Below, one piece after another: positions 1 to 9,345 of a stretch of 64,000 bases of DNA. Below the pieces are notes generated by a model. It did no database searches and had not been told where the DNA came from. It was given only the letters and a program-made list of their open reading frames with translations. The translations under genes were made by a program, and so were the position numbers. Every line of letters begins with the position of its first letter. Position 1 is the stretch's first letter. The stretch is from Vitellaria paradoxa (Eukaryota; Streptophyta; Magnoliopsida; Ericales; Sapotaceae). The DNA lies in assembly GCA_019916065.1 (NCBI GenBank), contig CM034243.1, forward strand, positions 27,740,147 through 27,804,146. The letters run 5' to 3'.

Positions 1-1350
1 TTTACTCCAACTAGGAGAATGAACATGAACAAAGGAAACACACCCAAATACTCTATGAGTCAATTTAGTAGAAAGGTGAACATTGGGAAAATACCTAGCA
101 AAAACATTTATTAGACTTTTGGAGTCAAGTACCCGAGAAGGAGTACGATTGATTACATAAGCAACAGTTAGAACAGCTTCCCCCCAAAAACTCTTTGGAA
201 CATGATTTTGAAATAAAAGGGCTCGAGCAGATGCTAGGAGGTGACCATTTTTTCTTTCAGTTACACCATTTGTTGGGGTGTATCAACACATGAGGAATCA
301 TGAATAATGCCTTTTTTTTTTAAAGTAAGCTAATAAGATTTGATTAAAATAATCCCTAGCATTGTCTGTCCTTATTCTCTTAATTCCCACATCAAACTGA
401 GTTTTGATCATGTTATGAAAAATGGGGAAAATATTGCTCACGTCAGATTTCTGTTTAAGAAGATAAATCCAAGTTACTCGGGTGTAATCATCTATAAAGG
501 AGACAAACCAACGAGCCCCAGAAATATTAGAAACACGAGATGGACCCCAAATATCACTATGAATTAAAGAGAACGGAACAAAGGATCTTTCATTATTCAA
601 AGGAAAAGAAACACGACAATGTTTAGCAAACTCACAAACTTGACAATGAAAATCTTCTATCTTAACATTTTTAAACAAGCTTGGAAACATAAGATTAAGA
701 GTACTAAATGAAGGATGCCCAAAACGGAAATGTTGAAGCCAAATCTGATCTTCATTTGAATGAGACAAAAAATAAAGTTTCAATGGCTTGTTCTCAATTC
801 TCACATCACCATCAAGTAAATCAAGGTTGTAAAGCCCATGTTCTGCCCTAGCATGTCCAATCGTCTTCCTTGTAACTTGCTCCTGAAAGAGACGAGAGTT
901 ATGAGAAAAAATAATATTACAGTTCAAATCCTTTGATAGTTGATACACAGACACAAGGTTGGTGGACAGCTTGGGTACATGGAGCACATTTTTAAGAGTA
1001 ATGGATGGACTTAACGCAATGTCTCCTTGTCCCGAAACAGTGGCTAAGGACCCAACTGCAATGATGATTTTTTTATTGCTAGGACATGGTTGATATGTGA
1101 TAAACTTATGTGAAGAGTGGGTCATATGATTTGTAGCTCCAGAATCAATAATCCAGACATTTGACAACTTGGAATTAGAGGCATTTAAAGCATATAGGGA
1201 GTGAGAGTTACCTGATTTTGCTAACGAACAATTACTTGAGGCCTTTTCTAAAGAGTTAAGGAGCAATTTCAGCTTCCCGATGTCTTCTTTGTTGAATATA
1301 CTCTCCCTTTCATTGTTTGGCTGCAGCTCCTCTTCCTTGGTTTGTGTCAT
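1..1350 (-). pseudogene. copia pol relic: protease and integrase
   Basis: The 350-residue open part (298-1350) contains an aspartic protease start (WIIDSGATNHMTH, active-site D-S-G), the GAG pre-integrase zinc region (H..H..CQVCEFAKH) and the integrase core start (HSDIWGPSRVSNISG, FIDDYTRVTWIYLLKQKSD, IRTDNARDYF). Both core aspartates are visible, in HSDIWG and in RTDNA. From 300 down to base 1 the integrase continues in other frames (GIIHDSSCVDTPQQ..), so at least one frameshift and several stops are present. Confidence 0.9.
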
Positions 1351-1425
1351 ATATCCCTGGCATCTCTGAGTGTTGTTTTTGGAATTTTGATTCCACTGGA
1401 AACTTGGAGGTTTTCCATGAAGTTT

Positions 1426-2277
1426 TCAACACTGCTCTTTCGTATGACGGGGCTTCTTGCAATGTGAACACCAGAGGTCATCCTTGCTAGAAGGCTTGCC
1501 TTCTATTTTCCCACTCTCTGGACCAATAGTTTTAGAGGTTGTGGACTTCTTGTCTTTATTTTTTCCTACCATAGCTGACCCCTCAATATTTGCTGCGTAG
1601 AGCAGAACTCCTCTACGACTTTCTTCAGCATTAATGATGGAAATGGCCTCATTGAGTGAGGGTAATTCTTTCCCCCCCAATATCTAGACTCACTTGATCA
1701 TACTCGGTATTTAATCCAGCAAGGAAGTCATATACACGTTCCTTCTCAATGAATTTCTTCAATGCAATTGCGTCTTCACTACATTTTATGTCGATGCACC
1801 GATAATGATCCATCTCTTGCCATAAATTCTTTAGCAAATTGGCATATTCTGTAACCGAACGGTCTCCTTGTTTAGTTCTAGAGATCTTAGTCTTGATCTC
1901 AAAAATTCTGGCAGCATCTCTGGCCTTAGAGAAGTTTGTTTAGCGGCTTCCCATATGTCCTTTGCAGTGGGTAAGAACATAAAGGTATCGCTAATTTCAG
2001 GCAGCATGGAGTTCCACAGCCATGACATGACCATAGAGTCTTCTTCATCCCAGGCATCAAATTTAGGGTCTCCCTTTTCTAGACCTATTCCCAGGAAATG
2101 ATTTAGTTTCCCTTTCCCTTTCAAGAAGGTTTGAACCAACTGAGACCACTTCATATAATTTTTTCCATTCAGGCGATAGGCAGATTGGATGCTTGGTAAA
2201 TTTTCCCCAATTTGACTGAACACTGTTGCCTCAGTTTGAGGCTAAGAGGTGGCTAACTTTTCTTTTAAATCTGACAT
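1426..2277 (-). pseudogene. copia gag relic with zinc knuckle
   Basis: The ATG at 2277 opens MSDLKEKLATS, then a TAG interrupts, and reading continues as a copia GAG (UBN2/Retrotran_gag type) with the motif LNGKNYMKWSQ. A frameshift lies near 1830 and another near 1650. A CCHC zinc knuckle, C-X2-C-X4-H-X4-C (CSHCKKPRHTKEQC), sits at the C-terminal end near 1430-1470. Its usual Gly before the His is Arg. GAG normally packages the retroelement RNA; this copy is broken. Confidence 0.8.
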
Positions 2278-2495
2278 ATTGGAGAAAAAAATTAGAGAGG
2301 AACAGAAAAGCACCAATAAAAAAAGGAGAAATTACACCTCAGCAAGGCCACAGCAGAGAGTGGGTTGAATCTGGTGAGAATGTGGTGATGAAGGCCACGA
2401 CAAAGTAATAAAGGCTGGACTATTTCTAGGCAATGAAGACTGGACAGATCTGGGCAATGAAGGCCCTTCACAAAGACTATTCCCAAGAGAGCCGA

Positions 2496-2508
2496 GGCTC
2501 TAATACCA
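2496..2508 (-). other. copia primer-binding site
   Basis: Minus strand TGGTATTAGAGCC directly after the LTR end. It differs by one base from the common plant copia site TGGTATCAGAGCC, which pairs with initiator tRNA-Met and primes minus-strand DNA synthesis. Confidence 0.8.
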
Positions 2509-2757
2509 TGAAGAAAAAATGAGAATTCTTCTTATTCTACATAATTTGTGTTGTTACATATCCTATTTATAGTAAAAGACAATCTCCTATTTATGGTAAA
2601 TCCCTATAATTCTACCAATCAACTTTATGGTGGTATCAATCAATTACAGGAAATCAGTTACAACTAATTACAAGGCATTAATCGCAGGAAATTAGTTATA
2701 ATTGCAGGAAGTCAGTTCCTACAAATCCTCCAGTCAAATCCAATTAGAATACCAACA
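2509..2757 (-). repeat. copia 5' LTR (about 249 bp)
   Basis: Read on the minus strand it starts TGTTGGTATTC at 2757 and ends ..TTCTTCA at 2509, giving canonical TG..CA borders. It is followed at once by a tRNA-Met type primer-binding site. The partner LTR lies outside the window, so the length rests on the borders alone. Confidence 0.75.
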
Positions 2758-4870
2758 GCTATATATTTATGTCAATAACTCAAAAGTACAAAAACATGCC
2801 CATCAAGCATAAATAAAACTAACAACTAACACTTCCCCTAAAATTGGTGCATAGCTATCTCTCTTGCCTAACTAGCCAACAATGGGGTGAAAAATCTTAC
2901 TACTAAGCCCTTTGGTAAAAATATCTGCTGATTGATCTTTTGATTTCACAAAAGACATGCAAACCAAAACCTTATTCAGTTTTTCAATTAAAAAGTGTCT
3001 GTCTATCTCAATATAATTTGTCCTGTCATATTGAACTAGATTATAAGCAATATCAATAGCAGTTTTATTATCACATTACAATTTCAAAGGCTTATCAAAA
3101 GAGATCGCTAAATATCTTGTTGGAATTTATCACAAAACAGTATAAGACACCAATGGATCTCTTTACTACTTGTCAATTGGTTTTGAGTTTGATACTTTAA
3201 CATAGTACTAGATTTGAGTTTAGGAGGATTCATCCTCCTTTTCACTCCTGAATATCTCGACAGTGCACTTCTTGTACTCGGCATTGATCTCCCATTCGCA
3301 TGTGAGGGAACAAGTTGGAATATATCTCAAACCAAGATAAGATCCCAATAGGCCTTTTCCATACTTGCCAACTGGTTTTGAATTGGATGATTTAACATGT
3401 CACAGCAAAGTGTGAAGCCACAAAAGCACAAATGCTATGAGCAATTCCTATATACTACGCCTTTGCACTAGACTTGGCCATCATTGAGTATTTTTACTTT
3501 GCCAAATAACTAGAGCCATGTTTGATTGAGGAGATAGGATTAAGGGGAATAAGTAAATATCATGGGATAATGTAAGTGGAATTAGATAAAGCATAAGATT
3601 AATTTTTTGTGTAGCAGTAATTTTTTAGTTTTTGGTTAGTGAGATAAAAAGTGGGATAAGAGATGTGATTTGACAAGAGATAATTTTGGACCTTTGGATC
3701 TTACCACGTAATGATATGAAGGAGAGAGGATATACAATGCAACCCTCCTACTTTGGGGGATGAGCAATCTTAGTCCACTCCATTTTTGTGATGCCAAACA
3801 CAATATGATTGGGACCCGCAGGAAATCAAATCCAATCACATGCTTTTAATCAGTCAAACAAATATAACCTAGATTCCTTCCTGCAAGGGTATCTAACTAC
3901 AAGTAGAATGCCCATCATCAGTTGAACTTGGCCAACCCACACCAGTAAATGCCTCTTACCTCAAGTGACCATGGTTGGAGAACAATATCCCCTTCCTTAA
4001 AGTAGATTTAAGATAACAAAAAATCCCATAAATTGCATCCATATGTACAGTACGAAGATCATGCATAAATTGACTAACAATTTCAAGTCATTCAGTATAA
4101 GAGAGAGATGTTGATTGTACCACGTCTCTAATACCTCTCTTGGTCAACATGGTCACCAACCCCACTATTGAGTCTATGATTGACCTCAATTGGTGAATTC
4201 ATTGGTCTACAAACCAACATTCTCGTCTTTTCAAGTAAATGAATAATCTACTTCCTTTTAAGAGATAAAAATGTCCTTACTAAATCTGAAAACTTTACTA
4301 GTGAGGAAGTACCTTAATGTACCTAACTCTTTGATCTCAAATTCTTTAGCTAAACATGTTTTGAGGTTGGACGCAACTAACTATAGTGTCATCTACTTAA
4401 GCAATAAAAAAACTTGATCTTACCATTACCTCATTAGATGAAATATTGTATGATTAGCATGACTATGTCTGCATACAAATCCCAACATAGAGTTAAGAAT
4501 CCTTTCAAACCAAGTGTTGGGAGATTATTTTAATGCATAAAGTGCTTTCTTCAATTAGAACATCTTCCCCCATATTAGAATTTGAAGAAAATCCTGATGG
4601 AATATCTATACACATTTCTTCCTCCAAATCACAGTGAATAAATTCATTCTTCATATCTAATTGTTGTAAAGGTCATTCAAGGTTATTAGTACAAGATAAA
4701 GAGGACAAATGGAATCCACATTCACCTCTTGAGAAAATGTATGTTGATGGTCTATGATTAACCTCTCTCCCATTGTATCTTTTCCGTGCAAATCTTTTTT
4801 GAGGAACTTCTTGGTAATTCTACCTCAGCTCCTTTCATACACTCTAGGATGATCTGAAATGCAAAGGTTC
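2758..4870 (-). mobile_element. older Ty1/copia 3' half (reverse transcriptase/RNase H relic)
   Basis: Minus-strand fragments resemble copia RT near 4870-4050 and RNase H near 4050-2830: YMHDLRTVH, GWASSTDDGHST, then CDNKTAI and DRTNYIEIDRHFLIEKLN, with an end resembling LGKRDSYAPILGEV. A purine tract (TAGGGGAAG) and an LTR-like start (TGTTAGTTG) follow at about 2820-2830. Many stops and frameshifts are present. A MITE interrupts the RNase H part at 3514-3868. Between 3100 and 3500 little can be recognised. Confidence 0.7.
3514..3868. mobile_element. MITE inside the copia RNase H relic
   Basis: The flanks read CTAG on both sides (3510-3513 and 3869-3872). Removing the insert rejoins the RNase H reading (..RNL | VIWQSK..). 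The ends are inverted: ATGTTTGATTGA at the left, and TCAGTCAAACAAATAT at the right. A related element occurs in each unit of the U3 tandem repeat (near 20349, 23620 and 27040). It is non-coding, and the transposase family is not settled. Confidence 0.65.
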
Positions 4871-4949
4871 CCCTAAAAACTGAATTTTGTTGTTGGTTTT
4901 TGGCACATAAGACACTTAATACCCATGATCTACTTTAAGCAATGAGGCC

Positions 4950-5270
4950 TTTGTAAGCAATCTCATCAAGAAGAAACCGAAACATTAGATCATTTATTTG
5001 CAACTCTTTGGAAAGAAAGGAATTCAAAGATTTTCAAAGATAAATGTGAAGATGCGTCAAGTTTGTGGGAGACGATCACCTCTCCCACCTCTTTTGGGTA
5101 TCCATTTTACTAGGCATAGCTTCCCTTCCCTTTTTTGTCAATGATGGGAATTGGCCTACAATTTATAGTAATATCTTATTGTAATTTCTACTTGGGGGAA
5201 CCCTTCGTTCATCTTCTTTTGTACTTTACTTCCTAATTAACAAAATGTTTGACACTTATTGAAAAGGAAA
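4950..5270 (+). pseudogene. LINE (L1-type) 3' tail relic
   Basis: The plus strand reads ETLDHLFATLWKERNSKIF and SSLWETITSP, like the end of plant non-LTR reverse transcriptase polyproteins after the zinc-binding RT region. Only the tail is present and nothing upstream is recognisable as RT. Confidence 0.45.
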
Positions 5271-6688
5271 AATACTTAGCTGGAATGTAAGAGAAATTAA
5301 TGGAGGGGAGAAAAAAGCTACCAACCTACCACCAAAACAGATCTCATGAAACGAAAAACAAGTGTGGCATGTTTATGAGAAACAAAGTTGAAATGATATC
5401 TCTAGGAAACACTAAGTTGGGGATCTTTATGTTTCTTGCCTGTTTAGGCACACTGATGAATATTTTAGGTGATCTAACCGTTTATCATACAGAAAGATGT
5501 AATTTTTGAGAGGAACTATATAGTGTGACTTTTACATGGGATGCACTGTGGTGTGTTGGAGGGGTTTTCAATACCATTGAGTTCAGCAATGAGAGATTGG
5601 GATGTAATTCCATATCTAGGTCCATGAGAATGTTTATTTATTTTATAGAGGAATTGGGTATGATGGATTTAACATTGTATGATGGGTGGGGTTCAAATGG
5701 TCCAATTCCTGGTATAGAAATGATCATTTCACCAAAAGTATAAAAATGCATGCTAAACTAGGTTAATATGATAATTTGGTTAGACAAAATCACCAAAAAT
5801 TACCTATCAAAAAAAAAAAAAAAAATCCCCAAAGGTTTTGAAGCTAATACCAAGAATTGATGCAAGGTATGCATGAAAACGTAACGTAAAATATTTATTA
5901 AACAGTAAAAATAATTGAAAAGGCAGATGATAGTTAGTCCATTTGAGTTCATAATTTAATCCCACTTTTCAGTAATTTGTCTTTGCATCACTCCAGCTGT
6001 TTGTGCATCTACAATATTTCGCAAAAAAATCCCTAGAAGGGATTATGTTTGAATAATCTATAACGTAATGTGCAACTACCCAATCTCATTATCCGCAATT
6101 TCCGGTGACTACCCCCATTGGTCATTTCCATTGCTGGTCTAATTTGGATGCTTCCCAATCATTTGTGAATATCAGTCAAATTTCAGAAATCCCATCTCTT
6201 TAAACATCATGTTAACTCAAATTTGTTTTTTTCTTTTTTCCCCTTTCATTCTTTAACCCGTCATTTGGAACATAAATTTGTGAAGGGAAATAGAAAGTGA
6301 AAGGAAAACATAGGAAAGCCAAATGAGATCAAAATGTCAAATTTCTTTCTTTAATATTTTTTTTTATTTGGTTGAGTTTGAAAAGATAATAAGAAAATTA
6401 ATGGATATTTGTCAAAATAAATTAAATTTTACTTGATTGACTATGAAAAATAAAATAAACTAGTAAGTTCATTTTCCTCTCACTTTTCCCAGCACAAATC
6501 AACATTGAGGGAATTGCTTGAGCCCGTGCAAGCGGAGGATTCTTAATTTTTTTTTTTTCCTTAATTCTTTTATTTGGACGACCTATATGTATATATACAC
6601 CCATGTATGACACACGTAACATGACCACTAACACAAATTGGATAAAACAAAGAATTGAACGGGAAGACGAAGTACAACTCGTTAAAAC
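5271..6688. other. non-coding stretch, probably LAF3-like intron
   Basis: No convincing exon on either strand. It holds A-runs near 5811-5826 and T-runs near 6356-6364. If the LAF3-like gene is intact, this stretch and the retroelements below it lie in its second intron. Confidence 0.4.
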
Positions 6689-7028
6689 CTCAAGGGAGGA
6701 ATAATTGCCAACACGGAGAATCCGTCCGCCTCGAACAGCCATGGAATCAGCGAATGGGATAGAGGCGTCACTCGTGTAGATGAGCCCATTGGTCACCAAC
6801 AAATCTGCAACCACCGAAGAAGAAGAGGACGACGACCACGAGTTCAATGGTCCCCTCAATTTCCACAAGTCTGTCCCCAAAGAAAAAAAAAAAAATCAAT
6901 TAGAGGTGTAAGTAATTGGCTTGAATGAAGCAGAAATTCTGTGAAGTGATTAGCTTACAGGTACTAGGAACCAAGGATATGGAGAGAACGACTGCCACTG
7001 AGGCTGAGAAAAAGAAACAGAAATTCAT
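6689..7028 (-). CDS. LAF3: LAF3-like amidohydrolase, first two exons only
   Basis: Exon 1 (7028-6959) encodes a hydrophobic leader, MNFCFFFSASVAVVLSISLV, then a GTAAGC donor. Exon 2 (6870-6689) joins in phase after a GGGGACAG acceptor. It encodes a Ser-rich linker and the start of an amidohydrolase fold: ADLLVTNGLIYTSD, then FADSMAVRGGRILRVGNY. This matches the N-terminus of the plant LAF3 / YtcJ-like metal-dependent hydrolases, known from phytochrome A signalling in Arabidopsis. The family continues through the metal-binding residues, which are not found down to base 1. Either the next intron holds the retroelements and continues out of the window, or the gene is truncated. The exon 2 donor (GAG/GTTTTA) is weak. 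The MULE insertion begins 109 bp upstream of the ATG. Confidence 0.7.
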
Positions 7029-7136
7029 TCTGAGAGAAAGAGAGAGAGAGAAGGTAATGGGTGATCGCTGAGAAGAACGGTAGGTTCAGTGTCTGAAGTA
7101 GAAGGAATCTGGAGTCTCGTTCTGGGGGCCGCGGGT

Positions 7137-7146
7137 GGTCCACAAG
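7137..7146 (+). repeat. MULE target-site duplication, left
   Basis: GGTCCACAAG directly precedes the left terminal inverted repeat and is repeated exactly at 13518-13527. Ten bases fits the 8-11 bp duplications of Mutator-like elements. Confidence 0.9.
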
Positions 7147-7254
7147 GGGTTTTTTACAATAATAATAATATTAATTTAATTATATACAGAAATAGGCTCG
7201 TTGGGGATTATTGACAAAAATGTGCTGGGTGTCGTCAGTGCTATTGACGACACC
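7147..7254 (+). repeat. MULE terminal inverted repeat, left
   Basis: 108 bp beginning GGGTTTTTTACAATAAT. The reverse complement of 13410-13517 matches it at all but one base. The inner end is the first of the subterminal hairpins. Confidence 0.95.
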
Positions 7255-7346
7255 CTGCTGACATCAGACTAACTACATAAACCGCTAAGCCAAGGTGTCG
7301 TCGATAGCACTGACGACACCATGTCGTCAGTACCACTGACGACACC
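7228..7346. repeat. left subterminal hairpin array of the MULE
   Basis: Three about 27-bp units at 7228-7254, 7294-7320 and 7321-7346, each of the form GGTGTCGTC, a 9-base middle, then GACGACACC. The arms are self-complementary and the middles vary. The third unit starts ATGTCGTC. These are possible transposase-binding sites. Confidence 0.9.
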
Positions 7347-7664
7347 CTAAGACCACCCACCCCACAACAGTTTATATAATCCAGCCCCCAAACAGTAAAA
7401 CATCAACACAACAACAACAATCCTGTTAAAGTCAACAACATTTTCAGATTTTAAGTATAAATTATTACAAACAATTAACAAAAAAATAAACGCTTCCTTC
7501 CTTAATTGCTAAATTAGAGAATAAAATAAAGGATGATTAAACTAAATCAAAACATAAGCAAAATAGTTTTCGATAGCATTACACCTCCAATCTAAACCTT
7601 TAATTCTAAACTTTTACAAAACATGTTTTGTGTTTACATGTTAAGAAGACAAAAATGTAATGGA
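7347..7664. other. 3' region of the captured PMD gene inside the MULE
   Basis: Non-coding, AT-rich sequence between the PMD stop codon (minus strand) and the hairpin array; probably 3' untranslated and terminal MULE sequence. Confidence 0.5.
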
Positions 7665-9345
7665 TCACTCCGTCCCACACGGAGGCCTCCTTCGTGCACG
7701 ACGTGGTCGGTCTAGGTGTAGAGGCGCATCGTCAACCACCGGTGGCTCCTCCACACATGGCTCCTGGCCAGGTGTTGCTGTCGATGTGTCCTCCACATGT
7801 GTCTCTCCTGCTAATGGCTCATGCTCCTCCTCTGTCTGTAAAGCCATAGGAATGTGCGACGATGATGAAATGTCTATCCCTCGTGCTCTGCGTCGTCGAG
7901 TGTAATACTTAGCTGGAGCCTGGGGGGCCGCCACTGATGCCTGTGTATGAGATACGGGCAGGCGGACAGGTGAGATGTATGCTGGAGAGGCAGGGAATGG
8001 CTCTATGTGAAAAACGCCAGACCAGAAGTCATCCACATCTGCTGAGGGTGAAGCATATGCCTGTGTAGCCGGGGGTGGGGTCCGATAGTCGACGACAGGA
8101 TATGAAAATGGTATCTGCGTCTCGTCCGCAGGCAAACGCTCCCATGCTGTAGAACTGCTAGGGATGTCTGACTCAACTGGTGGGGGCAAATCGTCTGCGG
8201 GATCAGGGCCATATGTATCATGATGCCCCCGCGCTCGTCTACTGACAGGCTGAAGTCTGCTGGGACGTGATGGTCTGGACTGAGATGATGAACCTGTCTG
8301 CCTACTGTCAACAAGGGCCCGTAGCCTCTCCTCATGATCGATAGCAGTGATCACCGGTCCTGCCTGATGAATAATCTCCTGTAGGGCCCGAAGGTAACCA
8401 GCATGATCCGCACCAGTGACCGCTGCAACCGCAATGTGATACATGCTAACAATAGTATTAACCTAGAAAGTTTGAAGAAACTATATTAGTCAATATCAAA
8501 CAGAAAAACATAAATAAAAAGTAAATTTATTATTCAAAAACCCATAGATATAATATCATACCAAAATGGACATATCTGCTGACACTGGCTGTGAACCAAC
8601 AGGCGGCACATGTAAGGGTGGTGCGATGTGAGTCCGTGTGATGTGACGAAACCACTCCATATACGGGTCATCGAATGCGATAGGTGCAGTGGAAACCTCG
8701 CCATGCACAATCGTCTGTAGTCGTCTAGCCCACTCCTCTACATATCGATGATGGTACTGTAGCCAGTTCACCTCTCCCCGGCCCCGCCTAGTCAACTCAT
8801 GCAGTGCGGCATCCGTGTCAAACTCAGCCGGGATCACCTGATGGAGGCCAAACTGTCTCATCACACGTCCCGGTAGGTGGTACTCGACGATCTCGTAACA
8901 AATCAACGGACAGGTCGAGCGCCACACTACCTCACCAGCACGGCAATATGTAGGAAGTCTGCTCAAAACGGATGCTGGGTATGGACACCAGGTCATCTGA
9001 TCCTCTCTCAGGAGTGTCAACTGCTCTCGGCAATCTCTCAATGGCCTGGCAAAGCTCACTGCTAAGCTTCCCTTCCATCTGCAACCCCAAGGATCTCCGG
9101 GAAGCCCAAAAACATCCAGTGCATAATCAGGTGGGGGAGGTGGTCGTGTAATGACGGGCCTAAACGGTGCTAGCCGCTCCCATGCCCAAACCTATCATTG
9201 TAAACTGTCAATTGATTCCGAAATAAGCTTAATATAAATTACTATCAAATGTAAATAAAGTTTATTTTTACCTGAAGTATGCAAATCGGTCCTGCCATCT
9301 CGGCCGTGCGGGTGGTGGAAGCCGAGCACATCTCTCTGTATAAGC
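7665..9345 (-). CDS. captured plant mobile domain (PMD), C-terminal half
   Basis: Three minus-strand segments join in phase 0: about 9345-9272 (LYREMCSASTTRTAEMAG.., donor CAG/GTAAAA), 9191-8562 (acceptor ATAG, starting VWAWERLAPFRP; then WRSTCPLICYEIVEYHLPGR, VMRQFGLHQVIP, WLQYHHRYVEEW; donor TTG/GTATGA) and 8462-7665 (acceptor CTAG; Pro/Ser-rich tail ending RPRRARRRPPCGTE). This is the second half of the PMD (MAIN/MAIL1-like) fold. The N-terminal half is absent, its place taken by the transposase in another frame. PMD proteins are linked to silencing in Arabidopsis, and PMDs are often found within transposons. Whether it is expressed as a separate protein is unknown, and no good start codon is evident. 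Confidence 0.8.

Larger units (their letters stand above)
1..2757 (-). mobile_element. Ty1/copia retrotransposon, 5' half (runs off the window)
   Basis: On the minus strand the order is LTR (2509-2757), primer-binding site, gag, protease/integrase, which is the copia order. The element leaves the window at base 1 within integrase, so reverse transcriptase, RNase H and the other LTR are not seen. Stops and frameshifts in gag and pol show that it is not autonomous. It abuts the 3' end of a second, older copia element at 2758, as expected if it inserted into that element's LTR. Confidence 0.9.
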
